A DNA stretch of 64,000 nt from Paenibacillus sp. FSL R5-0341 (GCF_037975235.1 NZ_CP150241.1:1674001-1738000), one strand, 5' to 3'; positions 48,520 to 57,276 are shown, numbered from the stretch's first letter. Program-made: numbers and translations. The notes: a model not told the origin generated them from the sequence alone.

Positions 48520-49650
48520 ATGTACTTGGCTATTCGGGAAATGAGGTATGCCAAAGGGCGGTATGCCTTAATTGCTACAATCATGGTGCTGGTTTCATTT
48601 CTGGTACTGTTTGTTACAGGTCTTGCACAGGGGCTGGCGTATGATAACGCAGCTTCGGTCAAAAATATGGCAGCAACCCACTTTGTGCTGGAACAGGATT
48701 CGAATCATCGGTTTACCCGGTCACAAGTGGATCAGGATCAACTTAATCAAGCTCGCTCCGTGGTAGGGGAAGAGAACGCTGAGCCGCTGGGTGTGAAAAT
48801 GACAACCGTCAGTCCAACGGGCGACACAAAAAAGATCGATGTCACGCTGTTCATGGTGAACCCAGAAGGCTGGCTCGCCCCAGCGGTTACCGAAGGATCT
48901 CCGATTACGAGTCAGACGAACGGGCAGGTTGTGGTGGACCATAAGTTATCTGAATCTGGCGTCACCATTGGTACCGTCCTGGTTGATCAAGCCTCGGGAA
49001 CGGAGTGGACTGTGGGTGGATTTGTCCAAAATGAATCCTTCAGTCACTCCCCAGTAGTGTTCCTGAATGAACAGGAATGGCTTACGCTTCAAGGAGGTTC
49101 ACGAGCTTCGCAAGGTTCAGCCGACACCAATGCTAATGCTCTGGTGTACAATGCCATTGCGATTAAAGATGCAGGCGAGCAGGTAGACGGCCTGAGTGCT
49201 GCAATGCCTAATACGGAAGTCATTACGAAGTCGGATGCCGTATCGGCCATCCCTGGATATAAGGAAGAGCAGGGATCGTTGCTCATGATGATCGCTTTTC
49301 TATATGTCATCTCGGCGTTTGTGCTTGCGGTATTCTTCTACGTTATCACGATTCAGAAAACGAGTCAGTTTGGCATTTTGAAAGCCATCGGAACGCGGAA
49401 TGCTTATCTGGCGGGTAGTGTTTCGTTACAAGTATTAGTTCTGTCGGTTGGCAGTTTGGTGATAAGCGTACTACTGGTTCGACTGTTTGAGTCCATTCTA
49501 CCAGCATCGATGCCGTTTCAATTAGGCTTGTCCACCCTCGCTCTGACTTGTGTATTATTCATACTCATGTCTGTGGCGGGTTCATTGTTCTCGGTGTGGA
49601 AGGTTACCAAAATTGATGCACTTGATGCGATTGGGAGGACAGCAGCATGA
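48520..49650 (+). CDS. hrtB: HrtB-like haem exporter permease
   Basis: A 376-residue MacB/FtsX-type permease. One N-terminal TM (about 18-40), an extracellular domain of about 210 residues, then three C-terminal TM helices (about 250-365). The opening MYLAIREMRYAKGRYALIAT and FVTGLAQGLAYDNAASVKNM match HrtB. Together with the ATPase whose gene overlaps it (ATGA at 49647), it extrudes haem taken up or produced in excess. Confidence 0.9.
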   Translation: MYLAIREMRYAKGRYALIATIMVLVSFLVLFVTGLAQGLAYDNAASVKNMAATHFVLEQDSNHRFTRSQVDQDQLNQARSVVGEENAEPLGVKMTTVSPTGDTKKIDVTLFMVNPEGWLAPAVTEGSPITSQTNGQVVVDHKLSESGVTIGTVLVDQASGTEWTVGGFVQNESFSHSPVVFLNEQEWLTLQGGSRASQGSADTNANALVYNAIAIKDAGEQVDGLSAAMPNTEVITKSDAVSAIPGYKEEQGSLLMMIAFLYVISAFVLAVFFYVITIQKTSQFGILKAIGTRNAYLAGSVSLQVLVLSVGSLVISVLLVRLFESILPASMPFQLGLSTLALTCVLFILMSVAGSLFSVWKVTKIDALDAIGRTAA

Positions 49651-50324
49651 GAAACCGATTGGTATTGCAAGGAATTACACAGACCTTTGAAGATGGCGGT
49701 AGCAAACGAACGATTCTGGACAAGTTGGACCTTGAAGTTGCTGAAGGTGAACTCGTAGCTGTGATGGGGCCTTCAGGATCGGGTAAAAGTACATTCTTGT
49801 CCATCGCAGGCGCACTTCTCGAACCGACGGAAGGACAGATTCTTCTGGATGGGGCCTCTATTATGGGCAAAGGCAAACAGGAGATATCCGATATGCGGCT
49901 TCAGCAGCTTGGTTTTATTTTTCAAAGTGCCAACCTCATTCCGTATCTGAAAGTAGAAGAACAACTGATGGTGGTCGCGAAACTTGCTGGAGCGGAGAAA
50001 AACAAGGCGGAGAAACGAGTGGATGAGCTGTTGGATACGGTAGGCTTGACTCATCGGCGGAAGGCATATGCGGAGAAGCTGTCTGGCGGGGAACGTCAGC
50101 GGGTCGCCATTGCACGGGCGTTGATGAACGATCCTGCTGTCCTGCTCGCGGATGAGCCAACAGCGAGCCTGGATGCAGAACGTGGACTGGATATTGTCGG
50201 CATGATTGCACGGCTCGTGAAAGAGCAGGGCAAGAGTGCAGTGATGGTCACGCATGATGAGCGGATATTACCGCTCTGTAGCCGGGTTCTTTTTTTGGAA
50301 AATGGAAAGCTTGTGCAGCATTAG
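49647..50324 (+). CDS. hrtA: HrtA-like haem exporter ATPase
   Basis: A 225-residue ABC ATPase of the MacB/LolD class, start overlapping the hrtB stop. Walker A GPSGSGKST near 41-49, Q-loop IFQSANLIPYL near 90-100, signature LSGGERQRVAIARALMN near 145-161, Walker B VLLADEPTASLD near 167-178 and H-loop MVTHDE. It powers haem extrusion with HrtB. The four-gene set hssR-hssS-hrtB-hrtA is complete. A terminator follows at 50388. Confidence 0.93.
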   Translation: MRNRLVLQGITQTFEDGGSKRTILDKLDLEVAEGELVAVMGPSGSGKSTFLSIAGALLEPTEGQILLDGASIMGKGKQEISDMRLQQLGFIFQSANLIPYLKVEEQLMVVAKLAGAEKNKAEKRVDELLDTVGLTHRRKAYAEKLSGGERQRVAIARALMNDPAVLLADEPTASLDAERGLDIVGMIARLVKEQGKSAVMVTHDERILPLCSRVLFLENGKLVQH

Positions 50325-50387
50325 AAGGAGAATGGTCTGAGCGTCTGGAGAGAATACTGATCCAAGGCTTAAGTGCAGAAAGTATAA

Positions 50388-50430
50388 GAAGAGGGTCACG
50401 GTTTCCCGGTGGGAAGGTGGCCTTCTTTCT
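50388..50430 (+). terminator. Terminator with nested hairpin
   Basis: GAAGAGGGTCAC pairs with GTGGCCTTCTTTC, enclosing TTTCCC-GGT-GGGAA. It closes the Hss/Hrt operon. Form is the same as at 9975 and 57088. Confidence 0.75.
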
Positions 50431-50487
50431 GTGTTTTCGACTATAATTGGAAGAATAGTGGAATTCGATAGAGAGGATCGGGTGCGG

Positions 50488-51048
50488 ATGAGTAGCTTAA
50501 GTTTGGAATTATATCCGGCGCTGAGTACGTCAATTCATTGGGGAATTATTGAGGCGGAGTTCAGATTGAATGAGATCGTGGACGAAAAGCTGGTGAGCAA
50601 TATTAGCATCATTCCATTTGTAGGCGATCAATGTGTCGTCTTTCAACTGGATAATGGAGATTGGGAGCTGCCTGGAGGGACGCTCGAAGCCGGTGAGCAG
50701 TATATGGCTGGACTGAAGCGTGAGCTATTGGAGGAGCTTGGGGCAGAAATGCGGTCCTATCAAATTTTTGGTCATTTCTATTGCACTTCCAGTGCTTTGG
50801 AACCTTATCGACCGCATATCCCGCATCCCCATTTTGTACGAATCATTGGATATGGAGACGTTGAACTTGTTGCTGATCCGCTGAATCCGGAGGATGGTGA
50901 GCAGGTGGTTGCGGTGGAAGTGGTAGAGATTGAGGAAGCGATCCGAAGATTCCAGGGACAGAACAGACATGACATTGCGGAGATGTACAAACTGGCTTAT
51001 ATGCTGCGAGAGGAAGCTAAACAGGCAGGCAAGGACAAGATGATCTAA
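50488..51048 (+). CDS. NUDIX hydrolase
   Basis: A 186-residue protein. AGAGGATCGG precedes ATG 50488 (GTG 50482 is also possible). The NUDIX box is PGGTLEAGEQYMAGLKRELLEELGA-type at about residues 63-86 (G-x5-E-x7-REL-x-EE-x-G), complete. The flanking WELPGG and CVVFQLDNGDWE are standard. Substrate unknown. An acidic C-terminal helix ends the protein. It differs from the NUDIX at 40510 outside the box. Confidence 0.9.
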   Translation: MSSLSLELYPALSTSIHWGIIEAEFRLNEIVDEKLVSNISIIPFVGDQCVVFQLDNGDWELPGGTLEAGEQYMAGLKRELLEELGAEMRSYQIFGHFYCTSSALEPYRPHIPHPHFVRIIGYGDVELVADPLNPEDGEQVVAVEVVEIEEAIRRFQGQNRHDIAEMYKLAYMLREEAKQAGKDKMI

Positions 51049-51069
51049 TTCCGATACCTTATGGAGGTA

Positions 51070-51287
51070 ATGATGATTCGAGATAAGATTAACGAGCTGC
51101 TGGATACTTTACCCGAATTGGAACTGAACCGAGCATATTGGGGGATTGAGCGAACGGTCACTGTGGATTGAATGTACGGACATAGAGGAACAGTTAGTAG
51201 GAACATCACAAGTCATTTCGACTTTAGAGGCTTTAAAACACTACGAAAATATGATTTCAGATATTAAGAACTGGTTGAATACTTAAT
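51070..51287 (+). pseudogene. Small gene with single-base frameshift in a G run
   Basis: ATGGAGGTA precedes ATG 51070. The frame reads MIRDKINELLDTLPELELNR then AYWG and soon stops. Dropping one G from the GGGGG run near 51138 joins it to LSERSLWIECTDIEEQLVGT and EALKHYENMISDIKNWLNT, ending at 51287: a plausible 72-residue helical protein. Either a real inactivating slip or a sequencing error in a homopolymer. Confidence 0.6.
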
Positions 51288-51305
51288 TCAGGAGGAGACA
51301 CTCAC

Positions 51306-51599
51306 ATGGCAAACGATAAAGGAACACTCAGAATGTGCGAACAAGGACATTCGTATTATAAAAAAAGCGACTGCCCAACCTGTCCGACGTGCGAAGCTGA
51401 ACGTAAACCGACAGAGGGAGTTCTAGCCTTGCTGTCTGCTCCCGCCAGACGTGCCTTGGAGAATGAAGGCATTACGACACTACTGCAACTTGCGGAGTAC
51501 ACGGAGAAAGAGATCCTGAAACTGCACGGAATCGGACCGTCTGCCATGCCCAAACTGCGGAACGCATTGGAAGAAGAGGGACTGTCTTTCAAGAAATAA
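51306..51599 (+). CDS. Zinc-ribbon plus RNA polymerase alpha-CTD-like HhH protein
   Basis: A 97-residue protein with TCAGGAGGAGACACTCAC before ATG. Residues 11-30 carry Cys11 and CPTCPTC with a nearby His, a zinc-ribbon-like knuckle. Residues 40-95 are a helix-hairpin-helix of the alpha-CTD type (PARRALENEGITTLLQLAEY, then LKLHGIGPSAMPKLRNAL). It is annotated in relatives as an alpha-CTD-domain protein, and DNA binding is likely, but it is too short to be a polymerase subunit. Role unknown. Confidence 0.8.
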   Translation: MANDKGTLRMCEQGHSYYKKSDCPTCPTCEAERKPTEGVLALLSAPARRALENEGITTLLQLAEYTEKEILKLHGIGPSAMPKLRNALEEEGLSFKK

Positions 51600-51618
51600 C
51601 CCTCTTCACGATGTTGCA

Positions 51619-52569
51619 TTAATCCAAACCAGAAGCAGAAATAATCTCCTCGATCGTTACCTGATATAACAAGTTTCCTTCACTGAGTAGCAGACGATGC
51701 TGGCGAAAATCCTGCCGTGCCTGTTTGAAGGGCTGATCATCTTCATTTAGCAAATCAATCTTCTGCCCCTTGCTCAATGTTCCGGGCTTCTCCATTTTCT
51801 TAAGCACAAACGTACCATGTTTACCGTACCCTGCATCGAACAAGAAATGAAAACCATCCGTACTGAAGCCGGAGGAACCGGAGATGTTTGGATTCATGAA
51901 TGTAACGTCGGGTTTACGGGTTCCCCCTGAGATACAACCGAGTTCAAAATCGGTATAGAAGTAGAACCAGACCTGCTTCTCATTCACCACATTGAGTGCG
52001 TAACAATCTGCAATATCAGCTGTGCTATTTTCGTACACTTTATTACCGTGCTCATCCCAGGCCAACAGACCGTTTGAACCAATTGGATCGCTCCATCCGT
52101 AGTTACCAAACACCCCTTCATCGAAGTAACTGGTCCAGATCGTTCCCTTCTCTGCGACCTGTACACTTTGGATACCATCTCCCAACAGAAACTCGCGGAT
52201 CGTATTTCCGTTCAGATCACACACTTTGGCGTTCAAATCATACTGTTCATTGCCGTAATTCGTACAGCGTGCTCCCACGAGCAGCAGATGTTCATGTAAT
52301 GGTTGTACGTAATGATAATTGAACATCTGCCCCCAGATGACAACTTCCTCGATAGTTTGATCTGCCACAATAAGCACTTTGTACGTATAGCTTTGATTCA
52401 ATGTACTTTGGACGAACATACCTCGTTTTCTTTCAGGGATCTGATTCATCAACAGTACATAGACAAGGCCATCACCGCCCCACAGGGTGGAAACGATATC
52501 GAAGCCCTCGACATAATTCGAAATGTCGGCAAAAGGTAAAAGTTTTACTTTAGGATTGGTCATATCCAT
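51619..52569 (-). CDS. Hypothetical protein, beta-propeller-like
   Basis: A 316-residue soluble protein; AAGGAGGATATGGAT precedes ATG at 52569. Repeating beta-type blocks with Trp, Gly and Asp (FDIVSTLWGGDGLVYVLLMN, GTIWTSYFDEGVFGNYGWSD, VNEKQVWFYFYTDF) suggest a WD- or Kelch-like propeller. No signal peptide. Relatives are widespread orphan proteins in Bacilli. Function unknown. Confidence 0.6.
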   Translation of the reverse strand: MDMTNPKVKLLPFADISNYVEGFDIVSTLWGGDGLVYVLLMNQIPERKRGMFVQSTLNQSYTYKVLIVADQTIEEVVIWGQMFNYHYVQPLHEHLLLVGARCTNYGNEQYDLNAKVCDLNGNTIREFLLGDGIQSVQVAEKGTIWTSYFDEGVFGNYGWSDPIGSNGLLAWDEHGNKVYENSTADIADCYALNVVNEKQVWFYFYTDFELGCISGGTRKPDVTFMNPNISGSSGFSTDGFHFLFDAGYGKHGTFVLKKMEKPGTLSKGQKIDLLNEDDQPFKQARQDFRQHRLLLSEGNLLYQVTIEEIISASGLD

Positions 52570-52922
52570 ATCCTCCTTCGTAGTCCCAATGCAGAGTCAC
52601 CATCTGCATCTGTATAAGAGCATTATGACTTACGTGTACTTAACTGAACATGGCGGAAGTATAGCGAAAGTCTTTTTGGCTTTTGTAGCATCTGAATACG
52701 ATGGTTTAAAATGGATGCTTCGTCCTTGACACTCGTAGTACAATAAGGAAGTTGTGTAAAATTCTATATAAGAGGAGGGCGGAGAGGTCGCTATAAGAAG
52801 AGTGTGAAAATACATACAACGCACGTGAAGTAGGGTGAAAGAATTATCCGTAGATTCAATTGGCAATATTACAAGGAAGACTCATCTCAGAAAGACAAAA
52901 CTGATTAAGGAAGTGTTACAAG
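52570..52922. other. Intergenic region between divergent genes
   Basis: A 353-base gap between a minus-strand gene and the DUF2569 gene. It should contain promoters for both. A TTGACA at about 52726 has no well-spaced -10. No RNA gene or repeat recognised. Confidence 0.4.
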
Positions 52923-53429
52923 GTGGAACCACATATTCATGAGCAAAAAACAGACTACCGTCCACTAGGTGTATCGGGATTGGGTGGTTGGCTGATTCTC
53001 ATCCAGATAGGATTATTTCTTACCATGATCCTGCTCGCAGTACAGTTGATGCAAAACACGTTACCAGCATTAACACCCGAAATGTGGGACTTATTTGTTT
53101 CCAAAGACTCCGAATACTATCACGTTCTGTGGGGGCCGTTAATTATTTTTGAAGCTATATATAATGTGGTCTTTTTATTGTTCACGATATATATAGTTGT
53201 GACTTTTTATAGAAAAAAAGCAATCTTGCCCCGGTTAATGATCATCTATTACAGTGTTAGTTTGGTGCTCTATATGGTTGATTATATACTCGTACTTCAG
53301 ATACCTATGATGCGGGAGTTGGAAGATGGAAGTGGGATACAGGAGATTGTGAAATCTGTCATCACTTGTGCCATCTGGATTCCTTATTTTATCAAATCCG
53401 AGCGAGTTCATAACACATTTGTAAGATAA
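52923..53429 (+). CDS. DUF2569 family membrane protein
   Basis: A 168-residue protein from GTG 52923. GLGGWLILIQIG near residue 18 and the end CAIWIPYFIKSERVHNTFVR are the family signatures. Four TM helices (about 22-42, 75-98, 105-128, 138-158). Such inner membrane proteins are widespread with no defined function. A terminator follows at 53447. Confidence 0.85.
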   Translation: MEPHIHEQKTDYRPLGVSGLGGWLILIQIGLFLTMILLAVQLMQNTLPALTPEMWDLFVSKDSEYYHVLWGPLIIFEAIYNVVFLLFTIYIVVTFYRKKAILPRLMIIYYSVSLVLYMVDYILVLQIPMMRELEDGSGIQEIVKSVITCAIWIPYFIKSERVHNTFVR

Positions 53430-53446
53430 ATGGGTTGCAGGAAATG

Positions 53447-53487
53447 CCCGATCTTGGATAGAAGCTATCTGAGGTCGGGTTTATTTG
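53447..53487 (+). terminator. Rho-independent terminator
   Basis: CCCGATCT (53447-53454) pairs with AGGTCGGG (53472-53479), one G-T pair, followed by TTTATTTG. Confidence 0.75.
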
Positions 53488-53551
53488 ATACATACGAAAG
53501 TCGTTATAGATGTATAGTTAACCTGTTCAATGTGAAAAAGGAGGAGAGATC

Positions 53552-54166
53552 TTGAAGATTTACCTGGTAAGGCATGGGATGGATGAGGAAGGGTATCGAG
53601 GCGGATGGAGCGAACGCGGACTTACGGAACAGGGGATCAATCAATCTAGGAAACTGGGAGAGCATTTGCATCATCATGCTGAGGAGTACAATATACATAC
53701 GATTATTAGCAGTGATCTTCCTCGTGCGGTACAGACTACACGGGAAATTGAGAAGAAATTACATATTCAGGCTAGCTTAATGAAAGATTGGCGGGAGATG
53801 AATAACGGAGAATTGGCAGGCATGCTCCATAAGGATGCGGAAGAGCATTACCCAGGGGTTTATTTCAACACGCTTGATATGAATTCGCCTTTTCCGGGAG
53901 GAGAAAGTCCAAGGGATTTTTATAACCGGATAAGCATATCTTTCGAGAATCTTCTTAGAGATATAGAGGAACAAACCGTCAAGTCCAATGTGCTGTTAAT
54001 TACTCACGGTGGCGTGATTAACATCCTGTACTATCTGCTTGAGAATAGGGAGTGGAGCAATAAGTCCGGCTTTTATCCCATGGACAACACCAGTGTACAT
54101 ACTGTTGAAAAGGGAGCACAGGGTTGGAAACTTAGTAGCGCAAATGTAATGTGTCATTTGAATTAG
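53552..54166 (+). CDS. Histidine phosphatase family protein
   Basis: A 204-residue protein from TTG 53552 with AAAGGAGGAGAGATC upstream. RHG at residues 6-8 (LVRHGMDEEG) is the phospho-His loop. SSDLPRAVQTTREI near 50-63 is the second block, EMNNGELAGM provides the acid, and LITHGGVINILYYL near 150 holds the second His. Phosphomonoesterase of unknown substrate. Confidence 0.9.
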   Translation: MKIYLVRHGMDEEGYRGGWSERGLTEQGINQSRKLGEHLHHHAEEYNIHTIISSDLPRAVQTTREIEKKLHIQASLMKDWREMNNGELAGMLHKDAEEHYPGVYFNTLDMNSPFPGGESPRDFYNRISISFENLLRDIEEQTVKSNVLLITHGGVINILYYLLENREWSNKSGFYPMDNTSVHTVEKGAQGWKLSSANVMCHLN

Positions 54167-54191
54167 TTGTTTTACCTTGGAGAAAACTCGG

Positions 54192-54446
54192 ATGGATCTC
54201 TGGATCATGGGATTTGTAGATCGAAGAACATTCTTGAGAATAAGGAGGAAAAGGGTTATTTTATTGTTCATAAAAAGAATTACAAATGTAGTGTTAGTTG
54301 TCTCAATTCTTGTGTCTTTCTATTATTTGTATATTATGCTTGTTCATCTACCAACAGATGGTTTGGAATTAGCAGAATTAAAAATTAGATCCACTGTAGC
54401 ATTAGGAGTTACGGCAATCGCTGCGTATATTAGATTAAAGTTATAG
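54192..54446 (+). CDS. Small membrane protein (hypothetical)
   Basis: ATG 54192 with GGAG nine bases upstream gives 84 residues. A basic N-terminal half (FVDRRTFLRIRRKRVILLFI) is followed by a TM helix (VVLVVSILVSFYYLYIMLV) and a second hydrophobic stretch (ALGVTAIAAYI). Overlaps other open frames, and no family was recognised. Only moderately supported. Confidence 0.45.
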   Translation: MDLWIMGFVDRRTFLRIRRKRVILLFIKRITNVVLVVSILVSFYYLYIMLVHLPTDGLELAELKIRSTVALGVTAIAAYIRLKL

Positions 54447-54536
54447 AAACTATGATTTTAAAACAGATGTGTTAGGCAATTTTGACCGAACTGCTGTGAA
54501 TATTTTAGTCCTAACAATCTCTGGAAGGGTGAATCT

Positions 54537-55112
54537 ATGAAACCGATTGAAAGTTATTTTGCCCCATTTCCGATATTAGAAACTGAAAGAACGTTGCTCC
54601 GTCCCCTTACCTATGATGATCTCGATGATATGTACAGTTATTGCGTTGTACCTGCTGTATCGGAGTTCACTACCTGGGACGCGCATCAGAGCAAAGAAGA
54701 CACCAAAGCTTTTTTAGATTTTGTCATGAGTCGCTATGAGATAGATCTAATAGGCCCGTGGGGGATTGAAGATAAACAAACCAAGAGGCTGATTGGTAGT
54801 TGTAACTATCTAGGGTGTGATAGCGATAACAGGAGAGTCGAACTGGGATATGTGTTATCTGATCAATATTGGAATCAGGGTTTCATGACCGAGGTTGTGA
54901 AACGAATCATCCAATTTGGATTTGATGAAGTGGGGCTTGAGCGAATCCAGGCCAGATGTTTAGTGAAAAACAAAGGTTCCGCCAAGGTCATGGAGAAGTC
55001 AGGCATGCAATTCGAAGGTATTTTACGGAAGTACATGAGAGTGAAAAATGAACTTCAGGATCTGAAGATGTATGCTATTTTAAAAGAAGACTTCTATACT
55101 CGTGTTAAATAA
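54537..55112 (+). CDS. GNAT acetyltransferase, RimJ/RimL type
   Basis: A 191-residue protein. GGAAGGGTGAATCT precedes ATG. Typical ETERTLLRPLTYDDLDDM start, VELGYVLSDQYWNQGFMTEV acetyl-CoA-binding strand and loop near 100-120, and ARCLVKNKGSAKVMEKSGM near 145-165. Transfers an acetyl group to a protein N-terminus or small amine; the substrate cannot be told. Confidence 0.92.
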   Translation: MKPIESYFAPFPILETERTLLRPLTYDDLDDMYSYCVVPAVSEFTTWDAHQSKEDTKAFLDFVMSRYEIDLIGPWGIEDKQTKRLIGSCNYLGCDSDNRRVELGYVLSDQYWNQGFMTEVVKRIIQFGFDEVGLERIQARCLVKNKGSAKVMEKSGMQFEGILRKYMRVKNELQDLKMYAILKEDFYTRVK

Positions 55113-55141
55113 AGAACGTGTTATTGAAAGGGCGATCGAGG

Positions 55142-55774
55142 TTGAACAAAGGAATTCTGTATTTTATTCTATTGATGACTTTTTTAAGTAGCTCAGAAGT
55201 GGCTTACAATCGTAATGCCGTTTCAAAAGAACCTCCTGCATCTCATGCAACTAAGATATTTACTGAGGATGAATTCCAATTTGAGATTAAGTCCAAAGAT
55301 ATTACAATTAAATTAGGAAGTACTCGTGAAGTGGTTGAGCAGCAACTTGGAACACATGTAGATTATTATAAGCATACGAATGTCTACCAGTACAAAGATA
55401 TGAGAATTCATTACAAGGATGGCATTGTGGATGGTATCATGATTGATGACCCGGGAAAGTTCAAAACGTATAAAACGCCAAGCGGGATCGGCTATGGAAG
55501 TACAGTCCAGGAAGTCTTCCAACAATACGGCAAAAAAGCTTTTATAGATACTAAAAAAGGAAAAGTAAAAAGTATTACATATGTCATGGAGAAAAATAAA
55601 CAAGGCGATTACCATGTCATACCGTCATTTGATCATGCAATATTGGAAGGAGGATTTGAGAACATGAAAGGGTTGTCCATGAACTTTGATCAAAGGGGGC
55701 GTGTGTCATTCATCATGCTGGCGAGCCATGAGTTTGCCTATAATCCTGAGTTCAATATTGATGATATACAATAA
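55142..55774 (+). CDS. Secreted hypothetical protein
   Basis: TTG 55142 behind GAAAGGGCGATCGAGG gives 210 residues with a signal peptide (NKGILYFILLMTFLSSSEVA). Signs of a SmpA/BLIP-like or YjgB-like fold occur in the mature part: ITIKLGSTREVVEQQLG near 60, then VYQYKDMRIHYKDGIVDGI, then GYGSTVQEVFQQYGKK near 115. This G-S-T-x-x-(E/Q)V repeated pattern is typical of paired helix-grip modules. Function unknown. Confidence 0.65.
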   Translation: MNKGILYFILLMTFLSSSEVAYNRNAVSKEPPASHATKIFTEDEFQFEIKSKDITIKLGSTREVVEQQLGTHVDYYKHTNVYQYKDMRIHYKDGIVDGIMIDDPGKFKTYKTPSGIGYGSTVQEVFQQYGKKAFIDTKKGKVKSITYVMEKNKQGDYHVIPSFDHAILEGGFENMKGLSMNFDQRGRVSFIMLASHEFAYNPEFNIDDIQ

Positions 55775-56038
55775 AAGGAGGAAATAAGAATGAGCTTGAT
55801 TGGATAGTATCTGGCTTTGCCTCAGGAAATAATCTCTCAATTATATCGTATTTTATATTGTCTAATTCAATAATTATATGCCTAGCTTTGGCCCATTCCC
55901 GATCGTTGAGGAAATGGGTTTTATTTTTGTTTTCAGCAAGCAACGTACATAATGTCATATCTTGAACCGGGTGCCTTCCGCTATAATCTTCAAGTTATCC
56001 AAACGTGAAAGAATGAAGGAACCAGGAGGTACAACGAA
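55775..56038. other. Gap with short ORF and terminator before the radical SAM gene
   Basis: AAAGGAGGAAATAAGA precedes ATG 55791, which opens only MSLIG before TAG (55806-55808): a strong ribosome site serving a five-codon frame. CCCATT...AATGGG near 55891-55925 with TTTTATTTTT after it looks like a terminator. No peptide precursor gene for the radical SAM protein was found. Confidence 0.4.
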
Positions 56039-56995
56039 TTGATAGCCAAAAACAGATATAAATCACTCGAACTGGAGACCCCCGGCTTATACGAGCTGGA
56101 AGGGCTTGAGGTGGGAGTGACATCGAATTGCAATTATAAATGCGACTATTGTTGCGCTTACAATCGGGATGATGGAGCTTGCATCAATAGTGAGGAAGTC
56201 ATCCGTATTATTAGTGAGCTGCCTCATCTCAAGCGAGTTCGATTGTCCGGGGGTGAAGTTACTCTGAAATACCAGGATTGCCTAGAGATCGTGACGTACT
56301 GCGCTTCACATGGCATTGATACGCAATTGAACAGTAATGCCAGTCTGCTAACAGAAGAACGGATTCTCGCGTTGCGTGATGCAGGCTTGTCCAACATCCA
56401 TATTTCGTTCAATTATACGGATGCGGAGGCCTATGCTGCGTACTACCGTGTGCATCCTCGCATGTATGAGAGACTGGAGCAGAATATCCGTTTGTGTACA
56501 GAAGCCGGTTTGGAGACGGTATTGGAAACGTTGCTGTTTGAAGGTAACCAAGCGAACCTGCAGGCTATTAGTGATAAGGTGTATGACCTGGGTGTGCGCA
56601 TCCATGAGATCCAGAACAGCATTAAGATGCCACATACCGATTGGAGTCAGATTGTATCCAGAGAGTCCCTCATTCGATCTGTAGCGGAGTTAATTGAACA
56701 TAAAAAGCCAGATACAACGCTCTATTTTACCTGTATGGACCGGTTCGCTGAACAGTTGAATTTGCGTGAACAACCCGGTGTGTATTTCTCGAATTGCGTG
56801 GATGGCACGAAACAGCTGCACTTGCACGGTAATGGGGATATTCTCATTTGTGAGTTATGCCATCCTGTTGTGATTGGCAACATCTACAACGGAACGTCGT
56901 TGAAGGATATCTATGATCAGCAGCCACCGGCGTTAATGGAATTTTTGGAAAAGCGGCCTTGTCCCGCGTACGATGCTCTTTTTGCAGACGCATAA
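56039..56995 (+). CDS. Radical SAM protein
   Basis: A 318-residue protein from TTG 56039 behind CAGGAGGTACAACGAA. The 4Fe-4S/SAM motif is Cys31-x3-Cys35-x2-Cys38 (CNYKCDYCC). VRLSGGE near 70-76 is the SAM-binding GGE, and QLNSNASLL near 100 follows. The C-terminal part has a few Cys (FSNCVDGTKQ, LICELCHP, RPCPAYD) that could bind an auxiliary cluster, SPASM-like. MoaA-type overall. No moa genes or peptide precursor nearby, so the substrate is unknown. Confidence 0.9.
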   Translation: MIAKNRYKSLELETPGLYELEGLEVGVTSNCNYKCDYCCAYNRDDGACINSEEVIRIISELPHLKRVRLSGGEVTLKYQDCLEIVTYCASHGIDTQLNSNASLLTEERILALRDAGLSNIHISFNYTDAEAYAAYYRVHPRMYERLEQNIRLCTEAGLETVLETLLFEGNQANLQAISDKVYDLGVRIHEIQNSIKMPHTDWSQIVSRESLIRSVAELIEHKKPDTTLYFTCMDRFAEQLNLREQPGVYFSNCVDGTKQLHLHGNGDILICELCHPVVIGNIYNGTSLKDIYDQQPPALMEFLEKRPCPAYDALFADA

Positions 56996-57087
56996 CAGGA
57001 AGAGTGTTGTTAAAGAAAATGATATGTATGTTGAACGAGATATGTACATGATAACAGCGACATTTAAGGTTCTATAGATTGAAAATC

Positions 57088-57131
57088 AAGGTGATCTGAT
57101 TTCCTCAGTGGGAAAAAGGATCACCTTTTTT
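57088..57131 (+). terminator. Rho-independent terminator with nested hairpin
   Basis: AAGGTGATC (57088-57096) pairs perfectly with GATCACCTT (57119-57127), followed by T4-6. TTTCC...GGGAAA forms an inner hairpin. Confidence 0.88.
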
Positions 57132-57164
57132 GATTGAACTATTCATTTACATAAAAACGGAGAG

Positions 57165-57276
57165 GACAGAAAAAACCTGAAAAAGCGAAGCGTTCGCCTT
57201 TATCCCCGGATTTTCCCCTTTAGAAGAGGGAATCAGAAAAATCTGGGGGTAACAGCGATTGGAAGGTTGTTCTGTC
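57165..57276. repeat. Palindromic interspersed repeat
   Basis: GACAGAAAAAACCT at the left and AGGTTGTTCTGTC at the right are near-inverted ends. Inside, CCCCGGATTTT and AAAAATCTGGGGG, and GAATC/GATT blocks, continue the symmetry. The 112-base element has no frame and fills most of the 390-base gap before 57388. Confidence 0.7.

Noticed and set aside
49773..50255. 160-codon open frame antisense to hrtA
   Set aside because: Opposite a complete ABC ATPase; composition typical of a shadow.
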